The translations under genes were made by a program, and so were the position numbers. Positions 54,896 to 63,998 of a stretch of 64,000 nt of DNA are shown here, in pieces; the first letter of the stretch is position 1, and each line of letters opens with the position of its first letter. This DNA is from Andrena cerasifolii (taxonomy: Eukaryota > Arthropoda > Insecta > Hymenoptera > Andrenidae). A model generated the notes under the pieces. It made no database searches. It worked only from the letters and a program-made list of their open reading frames with translations, and was not told the origin of the DNA. The stretch covers positions 558,001-622,000 of the forward strand of contig NC_135133.1 of NCBI RefSeq assembly GCF_050908995.1, in the 5' to 3' direction.

Positions 54896-57868
54896 GCCGC
54901 TGGAGAGCAGACCTGACCGGCGGCGAGGCAATACGCCGCTGGAGAGCAGACCTGACCGGCGGCGAGGCAATACGCCGCTGGAGAGCAGACCTGACCGGCG
55001 GCGAGGCAATACGCCGCTGGAGAGCAGACCTGACCGGCGGCGAGGCAATACGCCGCTGGAGAGCAGACCTGACCGGCGGCGAGGTAATACGCCGCTGGGA
55101 ATTTGATTATTTCGGCGGCGAAGCAATACGCCGCTGGAGAGCAGACCTGACCGGCGGCGAGGCAATACGCCGCTGGAGAGCAGACCTGACCGGCGGCGAG
55201 GCAATACGCCGCTGGAGAGCAGACCTGACCGGCGTGAGGCAATACGCCGCTGGGAATTTGATTATTTCGGCGGCGAAGCAATACGCCGCTGGAGAGCAGA
55301 TCTGACCGGCGGCGAGGTAATACGCCGCTGGGAATTTGATTATTTCGGCGGCGAAGCAGTACGCCGCTGGAGAGCAGACCTGACCGGCGGCGAGGCAATA
55401 CGCCGCTGGAGAGAAGACCTGACCGGCGGCGAGGCAATACGCCGCTGGAGAGCAGACCTGACCGGCGGCGAGGCAATACACCGCTGGAGAGCCGACCTGA
55501 CCGGCGGCGAGGCAATACGCCGCTGGAGAGCCGACCTGACCGGCGGCGAGGCAATACGCCGCTGGGAATTTGATTATTTCGGCGGCGAAGCAATACGCCG
55601 CTGGAGAGCAGATCTGACCGGCGGCGAGGCAATAGGCCGCTGGGAATTTGATTATTTCGGCGGCGAAGCAATACGCCGCTGGAGAGCAGACCTGACCGGC
55701 GGCGAGGCAATACGCCGCTGGAGAGCAGACCTGACCGGCGGCGAAGCAATACGCCGCTGGAGAGCAGACCTGACCGGCGGCGAGGCAATACGCCGCTGGA
55801 GAGCAGACCTGACCGGCGGCGAGGCAATACGACGCTGGAGAGCAGACCTGACCAGCGGCGAGACAATACGCCGCTGGGAATTTGATTATTTCGGCGGCGT
55901 AGCAATACGCCGCTGGAGAGCAGATCTGACCGGCGGCGAGGCAATACGCCGTTGGGACTTTGATTATTTCGGCGGCGAAGCAATACGCCGCTGGAGAGCA
56001 GACCTGACCGGCGGCGAGGCAATACGCCGCTGGAGAGCAGACCTGACCGGCGGTGAGGCAATACGCCGTTGGGACTTTGACTATTTCGGCGGCGAGGCAA
56101 TACGCCGCTGGAGAGCAGACCTGACCGGCGGCGAGGCAATACGCCGCTGGAGAGCAGACCTGACCGGCGGCGAGGCAATACGCCGCTGGAGAGCAGACCT
56201 GACCGGCGGCGAGGCAATACGCCGCTGGAGAGCAGACCTGACCGGCGGCGAGGCAATACGCCGCTGGAGAGCAGACCTGACCGGCGGCGAGGCAATACGC
56301 CGCTGGAGAGCAGACCTGACCGGCGGCGAGGCAATACGCCGCTGGAGAGCAGACCTGACCGGCGGCGAGGCAATACGCCGCTGGAGAGCAGACTTGACCG
56401 GCGGCGAGGCAATACGCCGCTGGAGAGCAGACCTGACCGGCGGCGAGGCAATACGCCGCTGGAGAGCAGACCTGACCGGCGGCGAAGCAATACGCCGCTG
56501 GAGAGCAGATCTGACCGGCGGCGAGGCAATACGCCGCTGGAGAGCAGACCTGACCGGCGGCGAGGCAATACGCCGCTGGAGAGCAGACCTGACCGGCGGC
56601 GAGGCAATACGCCGCTGGAGAGCAGACCTGACCGGCGGCGAGGCAATACGCCGCTGGAGAGCCGACCTGACCGGCGGCGAGGCAATACGCCGCTGGAGAG
56701 CAGACCTGACCGGCGGCGAGGCAATACGCCGCTGGAGAGCAGACCTGACCGGCGGCGAGGCAATACGACGCTGGAGAGCAGACCTGACCGGCGGCGAGGC
56801 AATACGCCGCTGGAGAGCAGATCTGACCGGCGGCGAGGCAATACGCCGTTGGGACTTTGACTATTTCGGCGGCGAAGCAATACGCCGCTGGAGAGCAGAT
56901 CTGACCGGCGGCGAGGCAATACGCCGCTGGAGAGCAGACCTGACCGGCGGCGAGGCAATACGCCGCTGGAGAGCAGACCTGACCGGCGGCGAGGCAATAC
57001 GCCGCTGGAGAGCAGACCTGACCGGCGGCGAAGCAATACGCCGCTGGAGAGCAGATCTGACCGGCGGCGAGGCAATACGCCGCTGGAGAGCAGACCTGAC
57101 CGGCGGCGAAGCAATACGCCGCTGGAGAGCAGACCTGACCGGCGGCGAGGCAATACGCCGCTGGAGAGCAGACCTGACCGGCGGCGAGGCAATACGACGC
57201 TGGAGAGCAGACCTGACCAGCGGCGAGACAATACGCCGCTGGGAATTTGATTATTTCGGCGGCGAAGCAATACGCCGCTGGAGAGCAGATCTGACCGGCG
57301 GCGAGGCAATACGCCGTTGGGACTTTGACTATTTCGGCGGCGAAGCAATACGCCGCTGGAGAGCAGATCTGACCGGCGGCGAGGCAATACGCCGCTGGAG
57401 AGCAGACCTGACCGGCGGCGAAGCAATACGCCGCTGGAGAGCAGATCTGACCGGCGGCGAGGCAATACGCCGCTGGAGAGCAGATCTGATCGGCGGCGAG
57501 GCAATACGCCGCTGGAGAGCAGACCTGACCGGCGGCGAAGCAATACGCCGCTGGAGAGCAGATCTGACCGGCGGCGAGGCAATACGCCGCTGGAGAGCAG
57601 ACCTGACCGGCGGCGAGGCAATACGCCGCTGGAGAGCAGACCTGACCGGCGGCGAAGCAATACGCCGCTGGAGAGCAGACCTGACCGGCGGCGAGGCAAT
57701 ACGCCGCTGGAGAGCAGACCTGACCGGCGGCGAGGCAATACGACGCTGGAGAGCAGACCTGACCGGCGGCGAGGCAATACGCCGCTGGAGAGCAGACCTG
57801 ACCGGCGGCGAGGCAATACGACGCTGGAGAGCAGACCTGACCAGCGGCGAGACAATACGCCGCTGGGT

Positions 57869-58334
57869 CTGGGAATTAATTTTGGTTCGTCCGCGCTGCC
57901 CAGTGAAATTTCAAGGCCCCATCTGATTTCGAAGTCTTTCGGCACCGTCGTCTCAAAGCGACGAAAATCGTCAAATCTACGGAAACAACCATTGATCCGT
58001 GTTCCTCGTTCAATTCCCAAAGTGTTACTCTAATGGTTCGTACGCGGTCCCCGTGCTGGTTTTCGAGAAAAACTCGAAAAACTCCAATCGCTCCGAAATA
58101 TTTCAAAGTCCCGAGAAAATTATTTTCGAATATCGTTTTGGACCGTGTATTTATCAGGGTAACGGTGACCGCGGTTGTTTATAATAATTCGTTTATTCGG
58201 TTTACTCTTGGTTCCGACGCTCTCTGCGGCTAAGTCCCAGCGTGCCGGGCGAACGGGCTGTTGTAGCGGCGGTTTACGCCCATAAGCGCCCGTGCGTAAG
58301 GTACGGCGGCGCCGGCGTTCCGGCCGGCCGTTCG
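57869..58334 (+). other. Unique rDNA intergenic spacer
   Basis: After the array ends the sequence becomes unique, with CGAAAATCGTCAAATC, many TTTCGAGAAAA-type motifs and then a GC-rich run (GGCGGCGCCGGCGTTCCGGC) just before the start-like motif. No gene. It occupies the place of the Pol I upstream promoter region. Confidence 0.55.
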
Positions 58335-58350
58335 GTATCTATAAGGGAGA
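58335..58350 (+). promoter_or_regulatory. Candidate RNA polymerase I start (TATCTATAAGGGA)
   Basis: GGTATCTATAAGGGAGAGCG at 58,335-58,354 resembles the TATATAAGGGA-type core found at rRNA transcription starts of many insects. It lies at the end of the GC-rich spacer and is followed by unique sequence suitable for the external transcribed spacer. No other evidence fixes the start, and 18S is not in the window. Confidence 0.45.
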
Positions 58351-58690
58351 GCGACGGTTCGAGCGTCTCGGTCGGAGCAGTGTCGGGCGTGTGGCTATTC
58401 TATAACCTCGGTTGAGAAGCAGTCACCGCACCTCGAGATTTTGTTTCGACTGTTCTTACCGTGTTGCGTTTCGGATTTCTCCACACAGCATTACCACGGG
58501 TCGGTGTCTAAGACCGAATGGCCCTTATGTGGTGAGCGTCCAGAAGTGACGTTGGTGACTCGTATACACTACGGTGTATGCTGGTACGTAGTTATGCGTG
58601 CAACTCGTTTCCACGCGGGATCTGAACGGGATCCATATTTCGGGAAGCCCTCCTTGGCTTCGTGTGAAAATTAGGGCGGAGAGAAGCAAT
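58351..58690 (+). other. Probable 5' external transcribed spacer, or R2 leader
   Basis: Unique, moderately GC-rich sequence without open frames of note between the candidate Pol I start and the 28S-like repeats. If the start is right this is the beginning of a pre-rRNA, into which or behind which the second R2 has been placed. It could instead be part of the R2 5' leader, since no boundary is visible. Confidence 0.35.
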
Positions 58691-58694
58691 TGAG

Positions 58695-58883
58695 CCGTCA
58701 TCGTACTAGTGACGAAATGTAACTATGACTAACAAAAGGTTACCAAACGGCCCGTCATCTGAATAGTGACGAAAATGTAACTATGACTAACAAGGTTACC
58801 AAACGACCCGTCACCTCACTAGTGACGATAATGTAACTACGGTTATCGCGGTTACCAAATGACCCGTCATTGTATTAGTGACG
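58695..58883 (+). repeat. Tandem mimics of the 28S R2 target site
   Basis: Three full units (58,719-58,776; 58,777-58,832; 58,833-58,883) and a preceding half unit (58,695-58,718). Each reads like the 28S around the R2 site: GTAACTATGACT, an AAGG or CGG, TTACCAAA, CCCGTCA and TAGTGACG, in that order. Against the 28S downstream half seen at 39,605-39,636, unit 1 agrees at 25 of 32 positions; the upstream half agrees at about 17 of 21 with the known 28S sequence. Units differ from one another by about as much. They lie immediately upstream of an R2 leader. Confidence 0.75.
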
Positions 58884-59021
58884 TTTGATCGGAGGCACAT
58901 ATATGGCAAAAAGACCGTAGCCAACATGGCCGGCTCAGAAAATCGCACACTCCATAGAGTTGCAATAAGGGGAAGAGGTGTCAGTATAGTTGAAAAGGAC
59001 ATAGTCCTTATTATGAAATAT

Positions 59022-59073
59022 AAGTGAATTGGGGGCCCACCCGGCTTATGCCGGTGGGTCCCCATTTTCACTT
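59022..59073 (+). other. Strong hairpin in the R2 leader
   Basis: GGGGGCCCACCCGGC, loop TTAT, then GCCGGTGGGTCCCC, extended outward by AAGTGAA / TTCACTT. The stem has one bulge and a few mismatches over about 24 positions per side. It lies 220 bp upstream of the R2 ORF and may be a structured RNA element in the leader. Confidence 0.7.
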
Positions 59074-59292
59074 TAAAGCGAATAGGAGCCGGCCGAATGT
59101 GACCCCGCAAGCCCACTTAGAGCTTTGTGCCGCTGTGAGATTTTTGCGCATTTTAAAGCAATACGCGCCCAGGCAGTAGCCCAAGGGCGTGTGAGTGTCA
59201 AGGAGAAGGGGAGACTGGCCCCGTTCGGAGTAATGCATTGGATGACATCAACTGTTGACGACTGATTGCTATGCCCAAGGTAATGTGATGGA
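59074..59292 (+). other. R2 5' leader, no gene
   Basis: Between the hairpin and the first ATG of the three-finger R2; no further motif recognised. Confidence 0.4.
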
Positions 59293-60963
59293 ATGGACCG
59301 GAAACTTAGACCGTTAAAAACACATTCTTCTAACGTAAGAATCAGCGACAACGAAGATGAAGCCTCGGACGTGGAGATCCCCTGTCCCGGGATCTCCACG
59401 GCGAACTTGTCCGCTAGCCGGCAGGGGACCGCAATTGACAACCATGGCAATGTACCAGGACACGATCTGGCACAATCCATTATGCTGCCCCTGGGCAGCC
59501 CCATCCACTGCGCTGGGTGCCTGAGAACAGGAAGAAACTTGCAATTCCTGTCTGAAAAAGACTTTAACGCGCATGCGTCTGAGACCCACCACGAGATGAG
59601 GGTCCAGTAGACATGTCGCAAATGTGGCAAAAGCTACGAACGAATTCACCAGCTGAGGTGCCACATACCGAAGTGTAGAGGGTCGGTAGTGGTCACCGAT
59701 GGTGAATTCCGATGCATGATTTGCGATATAGCGTACAAATCACAAAGGCGCCTCTCAATGCATGAAAGGCACAGGCACCCAGTACTTAGGAACGAAAAGA
59801 GGATAGAAGTGGAGGGGGCTGCGCCAGTGGCAGCCAAAAGAGGGAGGAAGGCTACGGTCTGGTCAGAGGAGGAGACAGTTCTCCTCCGAGAGTTAGATCG
59901 AATACACGGGGGCAATTCCCGGGTGAATGTGATTATCAGGGAACACATCCCTGGGAAAACGCTAAAGCAGATTAGCGACAAAAGAAGGCAATTCAAGCCC
60001 CCAGAAAACGTAGTCGAAACTATTACAATCGAGGACTCGGACAATGAGACCGAGTGTCTCCTCGAGGAGGAAACTCCAACCTCGCCAGACAGGGGCGTTA
60101 GTAGCCAAGAACCGGCGTCATGCGACGCCAGTCAGGAAGCTCTGAGGGAGGCAATCTTAGCCTCAGGGGCAGAGAGTGAGGAGTGGGCCAGCATCACCGA
60201 AAATATCAGGATGCTGGCGACAGATCATGAATCCAGCCACGAGCAACTAGATAAAGTGGTGAGGGATATCATCAGCGTCCTACTACTGAGCGATGAGCCC
60301 TCCACGGAGCACCGTGAACTGCGGAGGCTCAAGAATAGAGAAAAGGCTGGAAGCGGTGGGGCACGTTTCAGCAGGCGTACCAGAGGTCGCCGATATAGGT
60401 ATCGTAGATACCAAGAACTGTTTAAGAAATGCCCCAGAAAGTTGGCGGACATGGCCATCAGTGGTGGTTCAATAGATCAGGTTGAGGGAAATGTACGCTA
60501 CCCACAAACCGAGGATATCGAAAGGCTGTATACCGCTCTGTGGGGCACAGCGGGCCCCGAAAACACAGAGTTGGTAGTCGACGGTCATGTACCACCCAAA
60601 GTCCCGGTAAGCGAAGTATGGGAGCCGGTAGAGCCGGATGAAATTATTAGCCGCCTAGGCAGAATGAAGACAGGAACGGCAGCTGGTCCTGATGGGGTCA
60701 AAAAGGCCCACATCAAAAGAGTTGGCGCAGTGCAGGTCCTAGCCAAACTCTTCAGTTTGTTGCTACTGAAGGGGTATTATCCCAAGCAGTTCAAAGCAAA
60801 TAGAACAACCTTAATCCCCAAGCCAGGGAAGGACACAAATGACGCAAAGAACTGGAGGCCAATAACGATTGGCTCTCTAGTAGGCAGGTTGTTGTCCAAC
60901 ATGATCGACTGCCGGATCAGGAATAAAATCGATATATCAGTAGTATGGCAATGGGGATTCTAA
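59293..60963 (+). pseudogene. R2 (three-zinc-finger type), 5' half
   Basis: Begins at ATG (MDRKLRPLKTHSSNV). Finger 1: C73, C76, H94, H99 (CAGCLRTG...FNAHASETHH). An in-frame TAG at 59,608-59,610 follows EMRVQ. The same frame resumes with finger 2 (TCRKCGKSYERIHQLRCHIP, CCHC-type) and finger 3 (CMICDIAYKSQRRLSMHERH, CCHH). Next comes a Myb-like domain (ATVWSEEETVLLRELDRIH) used with the fingers for target DNA binding, an acidic linker, KKCPRKLADMAISGG, and the RT fingers with TAAGPDGVKKAHIK, NRTTLIPKPGKD and NWRPITIGSLVGRLL. R2 sequence stops near 60,930 (after CRIRNKID) before the catalytic RT motifs, so the 3' half is missing. Three fingers place it in the R2-A type. It is clearly a different lineage from the R2 at 36,572 (only about 45 percent alike in the shared region). 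One stop and a 3' deletion make it dead. Confidence 0.85.
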
Positions 60964-61015
60964 TTCAAATTTGAGTTTCAAGGTCATGCTCATAACCTTG
61001 AAACTCAAATTTGAA
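60964..61015. repeat. Perfect 21-bp-arm inverted repeat
   Basis: TTCAAATTTGAGTTTCAAGG... (60,964-60,984) and its exact complement (60,995-61,015) with a 10-base loop. It begins 3 bases after the frame of the truncated R2 stops, so it marks or caused the break. Confidence 0.9.
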
Positions 61016-61121
61016 AATTTGTTTTTTTGTCGGCGGGCTGGCGGCGAATGACGTCATAGAGATGGCGGAGTGGTGGGGGGGTATCATCGAGGAGGAGGAG
61101 GGAACCGCGGGGTGACGGTGC

Positions 61122-61200
61122 GCTACTCTGGAGCGTGGTACAGACTGTCGGTAAGGAAGGTGCTACTCTGGAGCGTGGTACAGACTGTCGGTAAGGAAGG
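61122..61200 (+). repeat. Two tandem copies of a 40-bp unit
   Basis: GCTACTCTGGAGCGTGGTAC, AGACTGTCGGTAAGGAAGG repeats exactly twice, 61,122-61,161 and 61,162-61,200. Confidence 0.95.
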
Positions 61201-61242
61201 AAATATTAATTTTATGATATTAATATAAATGAAAAAACTTCT

Positions 61243-61316
61243 CGGGGCGACGGGGCTCGAACCCAAGACCTCCGCGGTACGAGTCAGCCGCCTAACCAAC
61301 TCCCCCAAACGCCGTC
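61243..61316 (-). ncRNA. tRNA-derived sequence (pseudo-tRNA or SINE head)
   Basis: On the minus strand a box A-like TGGGGGAGTTGG and a perfect box B, GGTTCGAGCCC, are spaced as in tRNAs. The T stem is mostly paired, but the acceptor halves pair at only about four of seven positions and the anticodon stem is poor. It is therefore better called a tRNA-derived element than a working tRNA. No SINE body was delimited. Confidence 0.5.
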
Positions 61317-61376
61317 TCTGACAGTAGTCTTTTCCGAATGGTACATATAGCGAAACCAACGGAGCGTCACATATGT

Positions 61377-61421
<45 letters not shown>

Positions 61422-61424
61422 GCA

Positions 61425-61483
<59 letters not shown>

Positions 61484-61491
61484 GCGCGCGC
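61377..61491. repeat. (CA)n microsatellite, 115 bp
   Basis: CA runs flank a (CGCA)n centre at about 61,418-61,443. Open frames of alternating Thr/His or Cys/Val are artefacts. Confidence 0.97.
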
Positions 61492-62811
61492 ATAATAATT
61501 TATTTTTATGAGAAATTTTATCAGAAATTGTTTCGGACGATGTCGGGAAAGATCGGCGTTTCTCGACACCGCGTCTTCGAGGGAAAGAGAGGAGCATTAC
61601 TTTAAAGTTAAAATTCTAGGAGGGAAAGAGACACCACTACATAGGGGATAGAATCGCATGCATTCTAAAGCTAACTGTATTTCAAAGCGTTCCGATTTAA
61701 CGTCGCTGCGTATCGCGCGATCTCGCGTAATTCGAATCCTCTGGAACGGCCGCGCAGGGTGATGTCACTTGGCAGCGCGAATGTAATATGCTACTTTTGG
61801 AAACGTCAATTAAATAATAAATATAAATAATAAAAAAATAAAAAAAGAATATAAATAAAAAATATATATAAATATAAAAAATATAGAATAAAAAAGAACA
61901 TAAATATAAAAAATATAGAATAAGAAAGAATAAAAAAAGAATATAAAACTATGGGGCGTCGCGACGGCGACGGTGATGGCTGCGGCGAGCCCCAGTCTGG
62001 TGACCACACCCTCGGCGACGGAGGTGATGGTGGTGGCGATGGTGAGGCTTGTAGCCTCGGGGGTGACGGTGGTGGCGAGTTCTGGAACATAGAAACCCAC
62101 GATATAATATTTATACAACTGTCCGATTTTAATCTCACTCGGTATAAATGGTTAAACGTGATAAATGTTAAAAAATATTGTTAAGTACATACCTCTGGAT
62201 TCTCTCTGCACTCAGGGGCAATTCGTAAGAATCCCATTTTTTAGAAAAAAATGATGCTCACAAAGCACAAGCTCACTGTCACAGCTGCTGTCACGATTTG
62301 AATGCAACTGGTCTCGATACATCTCCTGGCTCTCGCACGTCAAAACCCCCTCCAATGATGAAATCGAGACCAGTTGCATAGCTTTGCAAAATAGGATGCA
62401 TTTGTTCTTCGCCATCTTTATCACAGGCCACCTGCATTTTCGCTGACCATTCTCCTCCTCCATGTACTTATCTTCTTCTTCACTGACCGTTCTCGGAGCG
62501 CACTTATCATGTTCTTCGAATTCTTCTCCCTTCTTCTTTGCACACATCATTCGACTAGACCATACCACTCTGATCACGTATTGAATATCTACCATACCAC
62601 TCTGAACGTGTATCAAACGTGTATTGGACCACTTTCAACGTCATCTATCGTACCACTCTGAACATCTATCGAACGTCTATCATACCGCGTTGATCATGAA
62701 TCGTACTACTTGTACATAATTACAACTATCGTCTTAATCTAGCGTACATGCAGAAGGTTGGAGGTTGAGGAGGGTGAAGAAAAAACAGTTATGCATTAAA
62801 AATTGATTATA
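61492..62811. other. No confident gene; AT-rich and Gly/Asp-codon repeat DNA
   Basis: 61,813-61,945 is A/T simple sequence (ATAAATATAAAAAATATAG). 61,951-62,090 is a GATGGTGGTGGCGA-type trinucleotide-like repeat, open on both strands. A 134-codon minus-strand frame at 62,212-62,616 is acidic (EEEDKYMEEENGQ) without a known domain and may or may not be real. 62,560-62,700 contains imperfect ~45-bp repeats around TACCACTCTGA. Confidence 0.4.
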
Positions 62812-62813
62812 TT

Positions 62814-63341
62814 TTATTTGTGTATTTCCCTCTGGCGTTTAGACCACCAGTTGAATATTTTAAATACATTTTGCATGGCACAGTGCTTTACGTGTCTGCC
62901 ACATCGCAGAGTATTAACTACGTTTAGCTTATTTAGGGATTTGATATCCTCGTAGTCAATGTCTAGCGTCTCGATGATCACGTCCGCTCTCGTATTTTCA
63001 TCGAGGAAATCCATGAGCCAATCGCGTTTCTGCAGCCCTTTTACGTATACGACATGGGGTGTGTCATCTTCCTCGTCGATCGCATCGGCTACAGCTTTCA
63101 TAATTAGCTGTTTAGCCATACTGTACGGAACGTCTCCATCTTCCCAACGTAGTCCATGATGTTTTGCTACCAACCACCGGATGCTCGATTTGTCGGATTT
63201 TGTAAGAAGATATTGTGGCATCGAACTCCCAAAAATATAGTGCGAGAGAATTGTTCCCTTTCGTAGGATAGCCACTTCCTTCGCGACAAATCTTCCATCG
63301 ACGATGAACACTTGCAGGTCAACGAATGTTGGTACGACCAT
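62814..63341 (-). CDS. Conserved multicopy insect ORF, possible exonuclease-like fold
   Basis: A 175-residue open frame beginning MVVPTFVDLQVFIVDG. Order of features: FVDLQ and KEVAIL near the start, SHYIFGSS, WLVAKHHGLRWEDGDVPYSM (~55-75), VVYVKGLQKRDWLMDFL (~97-113), then NTLRCGRHVKHCAMQNVFKI near the end. The combination D-x-Q ... HHGL.W.DG...PY ... YVKG..K..WL is one I associate with uncharacterised multicopy proteins of ants, aphids and other arthropods, and the first acidic/DLQ and YVKGxxK parts recall an RNase-H-like DEDD exonuclease, but I cannot confirm this. It ends 47 bp beyond the stop of the next upstream ORF on the same strand, suggesting the two were part of one compact mobile or virus-like element. 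No lesion is visible. Confidence 0.5.
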   Translation of the reverse strand: MVVPTFVDLQVFIVDGRFVAKEVAILRKGTILSHYIFGSSMPQYLLTKSDKSSIRWLVAKHHGLRWEDGDVPYSMAKQLIMKAVADAIDEEDDTPHVVYVKGLQKRDWLMDFLDENTRADVIIETLDIDYEDIKSLNKLNVVNTLRCGRHVKHCAMQNVFKIFNWWSKRQREIHK

Positions 63342-63389
63342 TATCGGTACAATTTAGTACAAGAGAGGGTGGGCAAGTAGCGCAGTAAT

Positions 63390-63998
63390 TTAATTGATTT
63401 TGCGCACCACATTTGTCAGCGGATTGTATTCAACCACCCGATCGTGCAGAATCAAACAGTAGGCCGTAGTATTTGCAGGTACGTTTTCTTTACAATCAAA
63501 TTCTATGCGCACGTCCACGGTGCTATTCTTGATCGACTCATTTTGTCGCGAGCAATCAATCACCACGAGGGGGCCAAATTGCAAAAATTGGGCTACGGTG
63601 AATAATGCCTCGTTGCAACTATGTCCGTAATACGATTTACGAAAATGCGTATACATGTTAAATAAGATGGCGTGCCTATTCTTGTCAAAGTCCAAGTTCA
63701 TGTCATCGTACGGGTAAAATTCCGAGTTGAGAAAAAGTTTTACATTGGTCAATTTGCAGTGGTCAAATCGAGTAACATCTTCAGTCATCACATTCTTTCG
63801 AGCAGTCTGTAGAGCAAAGATAATGTATCGCGGCTTCTCCAACTGTGCAGCTGCCTTCACGGCCCACGAATGCTTGGTCGTGCTCTGTAAGAGAGGATAC
63901 TCGTACAGATCCCACGAGCGAAAACTAATGCTCAGGTTTTGTCCACTTTCCAAAGCATGTAGCAACGACAGCTTATTAACGTCGTTCAGCGTCACGTG
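63390..63998 (-). CDS. Conserved multicopy insect ORF, partial (runs off the window)
   Basis: An open frame of at least 202 residues entering from beyond base 64,000. Visible: YIIFALQTARKN (~60), FDHCKLTNVKLFLNSEFYPY (~78-97), NRHAILFNMYTHF, GPLVVIDCSRQNESI, VDVRIEFDCKENVPANTTAY and CLILHDRVVEYNP at the end. It is rich in short beta-type segments and has no membrane segment. Proteins with this ending are repeated many times in some arthropod genomes and look like a capsid-type component of a Polinton-like or virus-derived element; this is inference from gross features, not from a match. The downstream ORF on the same strand lies 48 bp away. The true start is outside the window. Confidence 0.5.
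   Translation of the reverse strand, partial: HVTLNDVNKLSLLHALESGQNLSISFRSWDLYEYPLLQSTTKHSWAVKAAAQLEKPRYIIFALQTARKNVMTEDVTRFDHCKLTNVKLFLNSEFYPYDDMNLDFDKNRHAILFNMYTHFRKSYYGHSCNEALFTVAQFLQFGPLVVIDCSRQNESIKNSTVDVRIEFDCKENVPANTTAYCLILHDRVVEYNPLTNVVRKIN

Larger units (their letters stand above)
40890..57868 (+). repeat. rDNA spacer array: ~434 copies of a 39-bp unit
   Basis: The unit GGCGGCGAGGCAATACGCCG + CTGGAGAGCAGACCTGACC is 39 bp. A second type keeps the first half and replaces the second with CTGGGAATTTGATTATTTC or CTGGGACTTTGACTATTTC, also 39 bp. From 40,997 to 57,843 the register drifts by only 2 bases over 432 units, through two identical 1-bp deletions (GGCGTGAGG) at 43,025 and 55,231. 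Each unit contains an inverted repeat GCGGCG...CGCCGC with an 8-base loop. Because 39 is a multiple of 3 and the unit lacks stops in several frames, giant open frames appear on both strands (up to 4,812 codons); they are artefacts. Position between 28S and a Pol I start-like sequence identifies it as intergenic spacer, where such subrepeats often act as enhancers or terminators. Confidence 0.93.

Noticed and set aside
40766..55204. A 4,812-codon open frame (and 1,924-, 1,308- and 693-codon relatives on both strands)
   Set aside because: They are produced by a stop-free 39-bp (13-codon) spacer repeat. The giant frame also runs into 28S rRNA sequence at one end, and equally long frames exist on the opposite strand.
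40890..57868. CRISPR-like array of short regular repeats with hairpins
   Set aside because: There are no unique spacers, the repeats are contiguous, the setting is eukaryotic rDNA, and no cas genes exist.
61243..61316. Functional tRNA gene
   Set aside because: Box A and box B are present, but the acceptor and anticodon stems do not pair well, so it is listed only as tRNA-derived.
61284..61605. Cys/Val- and Thr/His-repeat proteins
   Set aside because: They come from the (CA)n/(CGCA)n microsatellite.
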